Shown piece by piece: positions 1 through 11,599 of a stretch of DNA of 64,000 nucleotides (within the stretch, counting starts at the first letter, position 1; each line of letters begins with the position of its first letter). Position numbers and translations under genes: made by a program. The notes under the pieces are model-generated. The model did no database searches. It was not told where the DNA came from and saw nothing but the letters and a program-made list of their open reading frames with translations. The DNA is taken from the NCBI GenBank assembly GCA_023374025.1, contig SIJG01000013.1, positions 92,846 to 156,845 on the forward strand, written 5' to 3'. This DNA comes from Heterodera schachtii. Its lineage: Eukaryota > Nematoda > Chromadorea > Rhabditida > Heteroderidae.

Positions 1-2030
1 CTTTTGCTTCAATTCTGTCCTCATTGACTTTTGTTCCGCTTTCCCTTTTAGCATTATTTTCACTTCATTAGCCCCACCCCTCCATAAAATATATCTATTG
101 TTATTATATCATTGTTTTACAATTAAAACATAATTATTTTCTGAGTTTCTGATAAGTTAATTATCCAATTTTCCACATCATTATCCTCCCTCTTTTTTAT
201 TTACTCCCAGTGTGTACGAATGTTTAAGAGGGTTGTCGTCCAATATTCTTTTCTTTTCTTTTCATTTACATTTCCATACTCTTAAATCCAGCCCCCATTC
301 CAATCATCCCCCCCTCACTCCGTTGATCCTCCATTTCCTCTGTGCCGATGTTTGAGTGAGTGCCAATGCCAATGGAAATGCTATCCCATCACAGCCCAAT
401 CCAATTTTTTATGTCATATTAAAAAGTCCATAATCTTCCCTTCCATATCCACCCACCCAGATGTAAATATTACTCTTTTTTCTTAAATATCAAATTATAG
501 AATTTTTTTCAATTCGTTCGGATGGCCCCGCTTTTCCCCGCTTTTTCCCCAGCTTTACCACAAAAATTCATTCATTCCTTCCTTCCTTCCTTCTCAATTG
601 TCTTTTCAAGTGAACTCAATTTATTCGTCGCAAATTTCCCATTTCCGCGCTTTTCATCCCCACAAATTTGCTCCAATCGGTTCAACAATTTCTCAGATTC
701 GTTTTCAATTGGATTGGCTCTCTCACCCCTCTCCCACTTTTTGCGATTTTTCCCGCTTTGCGTTACATCCAAAGCAATTTTTTGTTTGTTTGTTTTGAGA
801 TTATTTTTGTTGGAAATGCTTCACATTTTCATTACGTTTATACATTATTTTTTTTATGAGAATTAAACATTGAAAAACCAATTAAAACCTTGCAGAAAAT
901 TCTAAATATTAAAAAAAACCTAAAATTTTAAAAATGAAAATAAATTAAATAAATGCAAAAAATAATTGTCCTAAATTATTGCTGCTTTCCTCCTCATTTT
1001 TCTTTCTCACTTTTCCCTTAGAAAATAATTTAGCCAATTTAATAAACATTGATTTTGATTTTTTGGTCCAAGAATTGTCATTTTTCCAAATAAATCTTAT
1101 TTTATTTTCATCTATCTCGCCGTTCTATAGCATATTTTTTTTTTAGAATATTTATCGTCTTAAAATTATTATTATTTTTCTTTTGTATTATTTATGCTTT
1201 TTAAAGGTATTCCAGTCTACTATTAAACCCATATTAAAATAAGTTAAAATCTGAACCAAAACAAGAGTTTTTCATGCCCTTTCTGGACCCATAGAGCTCA
1301 ACAAAAAATTACTATTTTATCTCAAAAATGATTTCCCCAACAAAATATTTAATTTGCAATTTTAAAGTTTTTTAAATTTTTTTTATTATTAAATATGCTA
1401 AAGCGCGGTTGAGCTTTTCAAATTCATTTCTCAATTACCGGTTCCGCTGAATGCATGACTTTGGCTATAATTAAATTGTGGCTCTTAATATTTTGCTTCA
1501 ACAAAGCATTTGCCTTTTGTGTGCCCACCAAATCAAATGCTAATCATTTACTTTTCAATATTATTTTTGTTTATTAAATTTCAATACAATTACAGTTTTG
1601 TATAATAGAAAATTTTTATTCAAAATAAAACATTGTCATAAATAGGGCTTATATTTATAGTTTTTTCACTATTTTTTTCCTAAGCTCTCTATAGCCTGAA
1701 AAACACGAAAAAATGTTTTTAGGGGGTTTTAAGCTACACTATTTTCAACTATTATTGCTAGTGGATAAAAATTTGTTATGAAAAATGCAATAAAAACGAA
1801 AAATACACTCCTAAGAATCGACCCTAAAATTTTTCAAAAATGCACCCCCTAACAAATGAAAAATTTTCTCAAAAATCAATTTTCAAAATTTTTTATTTAT
1901 TTCTTGACAACAATTTGTGATTTTAAAAATTATTTAGCTCAATACTGATTTGGATTAATTTTTTACTTTTTTGAATAAATTTTATTATTTTACATTCCTA
2001 AATTTGAAAGTTTTTAGCAATTATTTACCT
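1..2030. repeat. Inverted segmental duplication, copy 1 (partner 21.3-22.9 kb)
   Basis: Stretches of this region reappear in reverse complement between about 21,330 and 22,850. Examples are the GCATTTGCCTTTTGTGTGCC text near 1508 against 21,860-21,900, the GCCAATGCCAATGGAAATGC text near 362 against 22,550, and 1-60 against 22,810-22,990. The similarity continues past the element at 2041 to about 3,000. No convincing gene was found in this copy; its open frames are short and low-complexity. Both copies are diverged, so the duplication is not recent. Confidence 0.65.
520..790. repeat. Dispersed repeat, pyrimidine-rich family X
   Basis: The block beginning GGATGGCCCCGCTTTTCCCC, followed by CATTCCTTCC and GTTTTCAATTGGATTGGC, recurs at about 12,230-12,460 on the same strand and, reversed, at about 22,240-22,400 and 24,050-24,290. 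Open frames inside it are incidental. Confidence 0.6.
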
Positions 2031-2040
2031 ATATTTAGCG

Positions 2041-2662
2041 TGGCTGGTAATTTCGACACTGGGTAAATTCGACACTGAGTATTTTCGACACTAAGTAATT
2101 TCGACACTGAACTATTTCAAAAACTTTCACTGTTTTCCTGCATTTTCGACACTGGACCATTTCGACATTGAGTAAATTCGACACTATAGAGAATTTTTTA
2201 GAAAGTAATATGGAAAATTTGAAAATATTAATACATGTTTATGATAAATTTTCGTGTTTCATTTTCTAATTCGTAATCTTAAAAAGGAAGTTGGTATAAC
2301 TATTGGTCAAATCAATGTTAGACAAATCAAATCCAGTCTTAGGCAAATTAATTCATAATGCCAAATAGTGTAATTTAGGCGCTAATTCAAAAAAAAATTG
2401 ATCAGTGATCACTGCCTCTTTTGTATTGGTTGTTTAGATCATCCATAACTCGCAGCATCTCCAACTAAACCTGAGCAATACGGCGAATGTTTTGAATATT
2501 CTTTTAGTGTAAATCCGATGGCTTTAGTTCAACCCGTTAGAATGAATGGAGTTTAATTTAAAATTAGAAAATGAAACAGGAAAATTTATCATAAATATGT
2601 ACTACCATTTTCAAATTTTCCATATTACAATACTCAGTGTCGAATTTACCCAGTGTCGAAAT
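2041..2662. mobile_element. Non-autonomous inverted-repeat element with TCGACACTG subterminal repeats
   Basis: The two ends are inverted copies: GTAATTTCGACACTGGGTAA begins near 2047, and its reverse complement lies at about 2640-2662. Identity continues inward for well over 100 bp. The left end carries tandem TTCGACACTG modules. Flanks TATTTAGCG (2032-2040) and TATATAGCG (2663-2671) match at 8 of 9 positions, which suggests a 9 bp target duplication as in Mutator-like elements. No transposase frame is present. Confidence 0.65.
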
Positions 2663-3326
2663 TATATAGCGCCATTTTTAGCAACTATTTTGGGGTTTTT
2701 AAAAAAATAAAAATGGCGAAAATTTATTTAACAAAAAATTTAATTCGAGGTTTTTAAATAAAACTGTCAAAAGTACCAATTAAATCAAATATTCTTCACC
2801 CACCACTCCTTTTCAGCTTATCTCTCCGTTTGTTGACCAAAAACCATTTTAATCGATCTAATATTTATGATGTAAGTAATATAAAAGTCCTTACACTTTA
2901 ATTTATTCCTATTTCTTGTGAATTTAATTTCAACTTAAATTTTCAAAAAAACCTACTCTTTTTTTCAAGAAAAGAGTATTAAAAGTTATTTTAGAAGGAA
3001 TTTTTTCCTGAATTATTTTCAGTGTCCAGACTTGCAAAAATAACTTTGTATTCGAATAGTTTTTGAAAATGATTTACTAGGCCATTTTTTTACAAAATTC
3101 CCGAGTAATTTTTTATGGGTATTTTTCTTCAACAAAAAATTAATTAAAAATGAAAAGTCAACGTTATCGAACTCATAGAAGAAAGTACTGTCAGCGACTA
3201 ACACACCACCACAGATACAAATGGACAAAGCAAAATTATTTTGTTTAATAAAATTTGGCAAAATGGTTCAAAAATTCAAAATTTGTTTAAATATTTTTGA
3301 CTTTTCTCCCACAAAAATGTCATTCT

Positions 3327-3477
3327 TAGGGGTGCATATTTAACCCCGACCCCGAGTCGGGGTTAAGGGTCGGGGTAGGGGTTTGTCGGGGTAGGAAGCG
3401 TCGGGGTCGGGGTTAACCCCGAAAAATGGCCAAAAATGTCGGGGTTTGGGTCGGGGCGGGTCGGGGTCGCAACCCTA
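3327..3477. repeat. GC-rich GGGGT(C/T) element
   Basis: About 150 bp of GGGGTC/GGGGTT repeats bounded by TAGGGGTGCA on the left and TGCGACCCC-like text ending GCAACCCTA on the right. The ends are roughly inverted copies (TAGGGKTGC), recalling a hAT-type MITE, but I see no target duplication. The short minus-strand frame across it is only the repeat translated. Confidence 0.4.
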
Positions 3478-3885
3478 TTTTTTATTGTACTGAAAATCGA
3501 GCACTCTAGTAATCGCACAAGGGCTGACGTTTGGTAATTTGTAGACAAATTTTCGTAAAATTATTCATTTTTGTGCAAAGCAAGCCAAGTCAAAACAAAT
3601 TAAGAGATCATTATTTTAATTTATTATTTATACTTTTGATTCATTCATTAATTATTCACAATTTTGTCGAAATGAATTGGTAAATTCAAATATAAATTAT
3701 TTCTATGGGTCATCATTTTATGGCAATTTATTCTTAATTGACCATAAAAATTATGTAAGCAAAATCCACTGAAGAATGAATGATCATTTATTTATTGAAT
3801 TCATTTTTAACAAAATAATTAATATATTTATAAAAATTAAAATCTGAAAATGATTTTAAGGAATCTGAATTTTTAAACATTTAAA

Positions 3886-6016
3886 ATGTCAATTTCGACC
3901 AATTCAACAAACGGCGATTTCACACCAACAGAAGGAGGTAATGAGAAAAGAAGAAACCGTAGAAAATAAATTAAGTAATATTAATTTATGTTTACGAATT
4001 AAATTTTGTAAGATTTTTAGGAAGTTAATTGTGAATCAATTAGTTTGGACAACGATGGACAATCTGCTGATGGAAAAGTCACTGATCAACAGCAGCAGAA
4101 AGTAAGCAATTTATTTTAGCAATAAAATTGAAATATTGACATTTATTATAATATTAAAATAGTAATTTTAAAAAAATTAAAAGGAATTTCGTGAAAAATG
4201 TGCCAAGATGTAAATGGACTTTGGCATTACTAATTTGGAACTCGAGAAATTTGGTTTTACATGTATAATTAAAATTAATTAAATAGACATAAATTAAAAA
4301 TCAGAAAATTTATTTTTTGGCCTCCCATTCCAAATTTATTTTCATTTTTTGTTGTGCCGAAAAACTATATTATTTTGAAAAATGTATTTATAAATTGCTT
4401 GAAGAAAAGTTGAAGCACAAAGAACTGATGCAAAAGACACTTTTGAAAAGAATTGGTGAATTGGAAAAACAAATGAAACAGCAAAAGAAAGGAGAGCAAA
4501 GTGAATACGGTAATGAAAATTTTTGTAGGAAAAATTAAATTTATACACATACAAAATAAAAAAATTTTCTTAACTTTTTGTTTAAGGCATTGTTGAAAAA
4601 ATCGAACAACTTTTGGCACAAATGGGCGAGATGGAAAAGCAACAGTCAATGCTTTGTTCAAAAATTGATGGGGTGAATTCTTCATTTTAGGATTGTTAAA
4701 TTTTAATTATTTTTAATTTTATTAAAAATTAAAATATTTTTACATAAATCAAAAACATTTAAATTCAGTTGGTGGCGCAGCAGCAAAAGGCAAATGGCGC
4801 CCATTTTGAGAGTGTTACCATAACAAAAATCAACAATGCTTTGGAGTAGAGTGCAGCGGGACCGGGAAATTTGGGCAAGACCGGGACCGGGACCTTTTCG
4901 GGTTGAAAACCCGGGAATTTTTGGCTGGGAAAACCGGGAAAAAACCCGGGACTGGTCCCGGTCCCGGTCAAAACCGGGACCTCGGTACTCAGTTATACTC
5001 AGTTGTCCGTGTTCAGGTCCCGCTGCACTCTACTTTGGAGGAACAGCAAAAGAAAATGGACAATTTTATTGTCACTTTGAAAGAACGCACAAATGGTAAA
5101 AATAAAATGAATTTTCAATTACTAATTGATTCTTTTTAAAAATTCATTAATTAATTAATTAAAGGACCACTTACAAAATTATAGGCAATTGAATAATATA
5201 CCTTGATGTTTTTGACTAAATTAATATTTATTTTTTTAGAGCTTTTAAATGCTGTTCATCCGAATATTCCTCAGCCGATCATTGCCGAGGTTAAAAACTC
5301 GAAATTTTTGAAATTTCAAAAAATTAAACTTTTATTTTTAGAAATTTTTCAATCCACAACAAAACTGTTGGGATGACAATGCCTGTCACAATGATCTCAA
5401 AAATGTTGATTCAACCAAAATGATAGTCGATTATCAAAAAAGTGGAAATGATGATTGGCATTGGCGTTTTGTTTTCGCAAAACATTCCATTTTGCTGAGC
5501 AATTATTCATTCTACCAACATTTTTTACTTTGAAATTTCGGTCCTAAATTTGAAAAGGTAAGAAAATACAAAAAACAAAAAATATTTTTTATATTTATTT
5601 ATTCCTTTACAAATTAATTGTCACATTTTTAGCACCCTTTTCTTTGGATTTGCATTTAAACACAAGGCAAAATTGTATGAACCAATTCATTTAAACACCG
5701 GCAATTACGCACGCGTAAGCAATGGCAATTGTTGGATTAACGGTTCGAGAAAAGGAGAAGCACAATACGCTTATGGTTGTGCTGATACTGTAGGCTTTGG
5801 CGTTCATTTGTCCATTCGACAGTTAATTTTCACAAAAAATGGGCTTCTTTCGGGTTTGTTAAATCATTTAATTTTTTTTCTCAGATATCGCCGATTTGTT
5901 CGTCGATTTGTCCTTTTCTGTCGATTCTCTTTTCCATTCATTTCTTTGGCTTCTTTTGCTGACAAAATTAGGAAAGTTTTGGGCCCAATTTCAAGTTCGG
6001 TTTGGACACTTTCTGA
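3886..6016 (+). pseudogene. SPRY-domain (RanBPM/SPRYSEC-like) gene, disrupted
   Basis: Exons, joined by phase: 3886-3937 (starts MSISTNSTNGDFTPTEG), 4025-4101 (Gln-rich), 4184-4209, about 4400-4509 and 4587-4672 (coiled coil: EKQMKQQKK, AQMGEMEKQQ), 4769-5095, 5240-5289 (HPNIPQPIIAE), 5342-5557, 5633-5853, 5885-6016. The coiled coil then NCWDDNACHNDL, CWINGSRKGEAQYAYG, GVHLSIRQLIFTKNG and FGPNFKFGLD follow the order of cyst-nematode SPRY proteins; no signal peptide is visible. Breaks: a MITE in exon 6 that brings an in-frame TAG; an extra T in the run at 5521-5526 (exon 8 is 216 nt where phase needs 215); and all three frames are used after 5885. Intact SPRY proteins mediate binding to partners, and secreted relatives act in plant hosts. 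Exon 4's acceptor is uncertain. Some frameshifts could be assembly errors, but the insertion could not. Confidence 0.85.
4847..5032. mobile_element. hAT-type MITE inserted in the SPRY gene
   Basis: The ends are perfect 17 bp inverted repeats, TAGAGTGCAGCGGGACC at 4847-4863 and its complement at 5016-5032. The element is flanked by the 8 bp direct duplication CTTTGGAG (4839-4846 and 5033-5040). Length is 186 bp, with a CCGGGA-rich core and no coding capacity. An 8 bp duplication and TAG-starting ends are typical of hAT elements. Removing the element and one duplicate restores an open exon, so it is a true insertion. Confidence 0.92.
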
Positions 6017-6177
6017 AGGAAGGAATATTCAATAAATCTGATCATTTTTTGCAGATTTTAAACCTTGTTAACTTTTATTTATCATAATAGTTGTTATTTA
6101 ATAATGTAAAATTATCTTATATTTTTTTCATATATATTCTTTCAACAAAAACCCATTAATTTGGTAATGAAGTCTTA

Positions 6178-6738
6178 CAAGGGAACATATCGAACTGTAT
6201 GTGTCCAAATCACTAAAACCACTTATATCGTGTAGAGAATAGTCGATTTACTATTGCCAAATTCGGCTTTTTTGGCTCCGGCGCCAAAAATGATCAGTTA
6301 AAAGTGATCAAATGAAAACCCCAGCAAAAAATTGTTAATTTGATTCTTTTTTTTTTCTCTTTCATTTTAATGACCTTTGTTAAGGGTTCGGACCCGCAGT
6401 GCAGATGATGAATTATTTTGATTTTTTCAAAGTATTCTTTCAGCTAGCATATTTTTATTCCGTTCATTTAATTTGTTTTATGATGCTGTTTGATAGAATT
6501 ATTTTTTGATCATTTTTTAAAAGAGTTTATGGCTCTATCAGTAGCTCTCAATTTTTTATGAATTTTTAAAAACCTTTTCAATTTTATCCATTTTTGAAAT
6601 TTTGATCACTTCTTTCTGATCATTTTTGGCGCCGGAGCCAAAAAAGCCGAAAATTGGCAATAGTAAATCGACTATTTTCTACACGATATAAGTGGTTGTA
6701 AAGTGATCTGGACACATACAGTTCGATATGTTCCCTTG
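6178..6738. mobile_element. TTA-flanked long-TIR element (PIF/Harbinger-like MITE)
   Basis: Inverted ends of about 118 bp begin CAAGGGAACATATCGAACTG and run to GGCGCCAAAAATGATCA, with only a few mismatches. The element is flanked by TTA at 6175-6177 and 6739-6741. It is 561 bp long and has no coding capacity. A 3 bp TTA duplication suggests PIF/Harbinger or Tourist-type transposition. It lies about 160 bp downstream of the SPRY gene. Confidence 0.8.
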
Positions 6739-6741
6739 TTA

Positions 6742-7679
6742 ATATTGAATAGTGATGATCACGAATATCGTTTCATCTCGAAAAAATCTTAGTTTTAATG
6801 TCAGTCTCGGGTTTCTGTCACAGTCTTTGAGACGAGAATTTTAGTTAATTTATGAATTTAATTGAAAATTTCGGCCAATTTTGAATGAAATATTTGGAAA
6901 AAATGGAATAATGAAAATATGAATTTTTTAAATTTTTTTGAAGAAGCAATATGATAATTTTTTCATATCCCATTTTTGCTTTTATGTAAAATTTTAAAAT
7001 ATTTTTATTAGATAAAAATATTTTCGTATTTTTGGCTATTTTTGACAAAGAATCATGTTGGCCACTTATTAAAAATTCATTCACACAGCTAAAAAATTTC
7101 TGCTAAAATTTGCTGTGCCATTTTTGTGGGTCTGTATTGTTTCGGCGCTAGCCCTTGTTATTGGACTATAACTTTTTTCATTGTCGACCAAATCTAACAA
7201 TCTTGGTATCATTCGAAAGCTGAACATGTTTATAAGCAATTGCTTAGCGATGGGGAAGTGCGCAACCCCCGCGAGGGAGAAGCGAACAAAAACAAAAAAA
7301 AATTTGAGAAAATTGTGGACATTTGGGCAGAGAATTTGAATGCTAAAAAAAAGATATTTTTGAAAAAAAAAACACAAATTTTTTCAAAAAATCGCCAAAA
7401 TATGTGACAAAAGCTGCCGAAACCCAAAATATGTTTTTATTCCCAAAAAATCCAAAATTGTTTTTTATGTGCTAAAAACTCTCTCTGATTGAATGGAAAA
7501 CTGGTAAAAAGGCTATTTTTGAGCTGTTCATGAGATAGAATATGCGCAAAAAAACATGTAAAAACATATAAATCCGTTCCCTGATCATTAGGCACTAGGA
7601 AATTTACTACATAAACTCATTAGGACTGCGATTATAATTAGCATAAGAAATGTAACAAAATTCATGTAAATTAAGCCGA
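6742..7679. other. Intergenic, repeat fragments only
   Basis: Holds the motif GACCAAATCTAACAATCTTG with TTGGTATCATTCGAAAGCT (about 7185-7220), and a GAGACGAG/TCTCGGG fragment near 6800-6840. The short minus-strand frames here are T-rich noise. No gene seen. Confidence 0.5.
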
Positions 7680-9000
7680 AATATTATTAAACTCACTTTT
7701 AAAAGCTGAATATAAAATTAAAGATTAGGATTAGGAAATAAAAAATTGGATATTGAACATTAAAAATGGCGAAAAGAAAAAATAGAAAATGAAAGTAAAA
7801 AGTTCTTTATTTCAGCGACAATGCGTTTGAATAAAATAATATTTCCATTTTTGAGATTTTTGGTGCTTCCATCCCATGGCTCAGTAAAAATACGGATTTC
7901 AGAGAATTTTATACCTTATTGAGACACTTGAAATAATTGAAGGCTACCATTTGTCTGATTTTAAAATTGACTTCGCGTTTTTGTCAGGATTTCTGACATC
8001 CCGACATTTTTTTCAAAAAAATCGAGATCAGTGATCCTGGGAAAATCCAGAAAGGGCACCAATCCTACTCGGGCTTTGCTGCTCAGAAACAAAAAACACC
8101 GTTATTTCCATAATCATTAATTCACTAATTTCAATCATCAGCAGCCCATTTGTCTCAGTTCTCTCATGGCCAAGTCTGCCAAGTCTGGTGATTGCCGAGA
8201 AAAGCAGACGTGAAAGTGTTTTTTTGTTTGTAAATTTCGAATTAATTGTGAAACAAAAGTGTATAACGAATAAATATTTTTAAAGATTTACGGGATTAAT
8301 CAAATAAAATCTCACAATTTCCTAAAAATCTCGCACATCACAAGTTGACCATCGATGTTCGAAGTTCGAAACTAATTGGAAAACGCTTGTCCAATAGTTA
8401 ATTGCATTTGGACCAGAAAAACCAACGACAACATCGGAAAACAGCTTGACACTATCATTTATTTTGATTATTGTTCAGATTGGAAAGATTCATAATTTGT
8501 TGGATAATTTTGAAATAATTATTAATTATTCAAATAATTGAGACGTTTATGTCATTTAATTTTTTTGATTTGAAACCGATTTTAAGCAAATAGCCGCCAA
8601 AGTCACGAAAAAATTATTGTGAATTCATTTCCGCTCACAAATTAGAAAAAGAAGCAGCAAAAAGCGGAAATTTTTATTAAATAATATGGAAAAGAATGAT
8701 TTTAGGGGCATTCATAAAAATTGCAAATTTAAAAAAAAATATTTTAAATTATTTCAATAATTTTTATCTTTGTCATTTGTTTGCCAACGTGATAAATAAT
8801 ATAAACTTCCAACATAAAATTTTATTTTTCATAAATTTTCATTTATTAAAATTTATGAAGTAGCTGAATGAATAACAATTTAATATTTTTATAAAAATTA
8901 AGAAACGAAAATAATTAATTTCAAAAAATCCAATAAAATTTATTATTATTTAAATTTTTTTGGGGCCCAGCGGTGCAGAAAGGCCCTGCCGAGGGTAAAT
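7680..9000. repeat. Direct segmental duplication, copy 1
   Basis: This 1.3 kb stretch is repeated in the same orientation at 16,055-17,265 with few differences. It begins near ATTATTAAACTCACTTTTAA and ends at the GGCCCAGC..GCCCTGCCGAGGG text. Copy 1 carries about 110 bp (roughly 8,210-8,325) that copy 2 lacks. On the minus strand, peptide-like text such as FRTSNIDGQLVMCE is visible, possibly a decayed exon that I cannot identify. Confidence 0.75.
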
Positions 9001-9590
9001 TTAAAAATTTTGAATATTTTTAACAGATTTTCAATTTTTTCAAAAATTATAATTGGGTTTGAGTTGTAACCAGTGATAAAATAATTTTTGCATAATTAAG
9101 AAAACGAATTAACTAAGCAGATTAAAAAGAGAAAGCATTCTTAAAATAAATTCAAATGCATAAACAAAATAAATTTTAAAAAATTCAAATTTTTGGTTTT
9201 TGTTCGCTTCTCCCTCGCGGGGTTTGCGCACTTCGCCATCATTCGATCATAATTAATCACTTCTCATGCACCGAAAATTGCGTAAATTGCGTCTGCTTCA
9301 ATGAGGGGGGGGGCATAACGTAGGGCTGACAAATTTGTTGTTTTACTGTCGACGGGGGAGGAGAAAATGAGTGCGCCAAAATATTTGGGCATTTTTAATT
9401 GGGCTTGATCATCAATTCAAGTGTAAAATCAACTTGGCTCTTTATTTTTCATTCGATTTTTTAAAATTCAGAAAATCCGATCTCTACTAAAATTATTTTA
9501 ATTTTTAGAAATTCATCCAAAACGGTAGTATTATTTAATATTTATTCTTTTGTTTGTGTAAATCGCTTTACTCTTCAGGAAATTCACTAC
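9001..9590. other. Intergenic, no gene seen
   Basis: AT-rich DNA with a fragment related to the 7,240 region (CGCTTCTCCCTCGCGGGG near 9,205) in reverse orientation, and a G run near 9,305. No supported gene. Confidence 0.5.
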
Positions 9591-10046
9591 CTAATTCATT
9601 TGGACTCGGAGTGTAATTAGCATAATAAATGTTAGCGGAAAATTTATTGCAAATTAAGCCAAAATTATAAAATTAAAGACGACAATTTTATAAAACATTT
9701 TCTGCTGATTCAAATGATATAACATTCATTCAATTTGTTTTAGTCTCTTTCGTGCATATTCGAGTTTTGTGAGTTGATTTCAGGAAATTCACTACCTTAC
9801 TATATTAAAATCATAGGTTCAATATTTAAACTCATTAATCGTTTTCTGTCCTCCCCTCTTGATAAAAAATAAAAATTTTATGCTAATGAAACTTATTAAT
9901 GCATATGCTAAAAAAGGGAAATTGTCAATTCGGAAACATGCTGGCTTAATCCAGAATATTTCGCACCGATCTCTGCTAAATTATTTTAATTTTAGAATTT
10001 TTACAAGAACCATGGATTTTACTAGGCAAAATGTAATGTTTTAGAT

Positions 10047-10578
10047 GGTGCTGTTAGTTTTCGACAGTGGTGATCTCGACAGTGTTGGTTTCGACAGTAA
10101 AGCTTATTTTGCGAAAATAGGTGCAAAAAATTGGAAAAACCAGTGTCTTTATGCACAAAAATCCCAAAAATGACTCATTTTTGACCAATTTCACCCGCAA
10201 AATTGCAACTTTCAAGAAAATAATTAAATAAGTTTTGAAATCAATCTTAGGGGGTTATTTTTCGTTTTTATTGCATTTTTGCTATGAAATTTCTGGAAAA
10301 AGGCCAAAATAGATGCTTACCACCCCATTTTAGGTTTTTTAGGTGCTAATAAGTCGCTCTAAATCAAAAATTGTTCGGAGAAAATGTGTTTTTCGTGCTT
10401 CTCTCATCAAGTACTAACCGCAAAAAAATAGGTTAAAACCTGAAATCCGTTCCCTAATTATAATATTAATTCATATGTACAAAAATTATGTAAAAAACTA
10501 ATTAAAAAATACTGTCGAAATCAACTACTGTCAAAACCCATCACTGTCGAAATCAACCACTTCGAAAACACCTGGTAC
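10047..10578. mobile_element. Mutator-like MITE with 9 bp target duplication
   Basis: Flanked by GTTTTAGAT at 10,038-10,046 and 10,579-10,587. The inverted duplicate has one uninterrupted copy of this site at 25,454-25,462, so that locus is the empty site. Ends are imperfect inverted repeats containing TTTTCGACAGTGGTGAT and GATTTCGACAGT modules. Length is 532 bp and there is no transposase. The 9 bp duplication points to Mutator-like transposition. Confidence 0.88.
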
Positions 10579-10684
10579 GTTTTAGATATGAAATATTTAA
10601 TTTTTTTTAAATTTTTCTTGCAATAATTGCCTTTTCGCTTTTATCAACTCAAATTGGGTAAATTTTCATTAATTTTTATCACTA

Positions 10685-11153
10685 TCACAGCATTTTGTCC
10701 ATGTTTCGTTCATCTTTTTTGGGTTTCTCGTCTCTTCTGGCACCGACCAGTCTGTGCTTGGGAGTTGCCTCATCATGGAATACAGCACTGTTGGCAATTT
10801 TTGGGATAAATTTTGAAAATTATGAGAATTATAAGTTTATAAATTAAAACTCACAACTTCGGGTCGCATTTCTGCTTTTCAGCCCATTCCCTGATCATCT
10901 CTTCCGCCGAGTTCAGTTTTGCGTCAGGGCCATCGCTGCGTCCACAGTCAAACGCGCTGATGAGAACAGCCAACAGACTAAATATGGTCAAAATTCATTA
11001 TTTGACCAAGTTTTCCCATTAAAATGATTAAAAAGGCCATTTTAAACCGTTTAAATATTAATTTGGTGAATAAATATTTTTATTTTTATTTTCAAGGGTT
11101 AATTTGTGTGAATTGCTTCAATTAACATACCAAAGTGCGCGCCAAACTTTCAT
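10685..11153 (-). CDS. Small secreted protein A, 82 aa, three exons
   Basis: Exons on the minus strand: 11,153-11,131, 10,977-10,855 and 10,787-10,685, with GT..AG introns and consistent phase (2, 2). The protein starts MKVWRALCLLAVLISAFDCG, a hydrophobic signal peptide. It continues with an acidic helical stretch (AEEMIREWAEKQKCDP) and ends in a charged tail (RRDEKPKKDERNMDKML). I do not recognise a family; secretion is inferred from the N-terminus only. Its paralogue at 24,884-25,352 has the same exon lengths and the same 469 bp span. Seven substitutions and no indels separate the proteins, which argues that both frames have been kept. In a plant-parasitic nematode this would be an effector candidate, but nothing here shows gland expression. 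Confidence 0.82.
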
Positions 11154-11599
11154 ATTGAATATTGTTGATTTGAAGATGGGATTGGTGATGAGAAAAGGTG
11201 GGGAAATTAATGCCTAAAATTTAGCAATTAATTGAATTTCAGTGAGTACCTCCAAAGCAAATGAGTGAGTGATTTATTGGCTTTTCCCTTGGCCATTTGG
11301 TTGCTTAAATACAAATAATTGCCCCCTTTTGCCTTTGTAATTGTTTTTTATATTTATTTTTACTGTAAATTTTTCTCATTAAACACAAATAATTCCACGC
11401 AAAAATTTAATGTTCTTTTACCAGTAAAAAATTGCTGGCCATCAATTGTAGTAATAAGCATTTGCTCATGAGTAGAAGTGGGACAAAAATTTGGTGCTAG
11501 TTTTTTTGTCTACCATTTTCCCGATCAAATTCGCCAACATTTCCACGCAAATATTTAATGTTCTCTTAGCAATAAAAAATTACTGGCCATTTGTAATAA

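Noticed and set aside
522..866. Three overlapping frames in the pyrimidine-rich repeat
   Set aside because: The same text occurs at four places in both orientations with broken frames.
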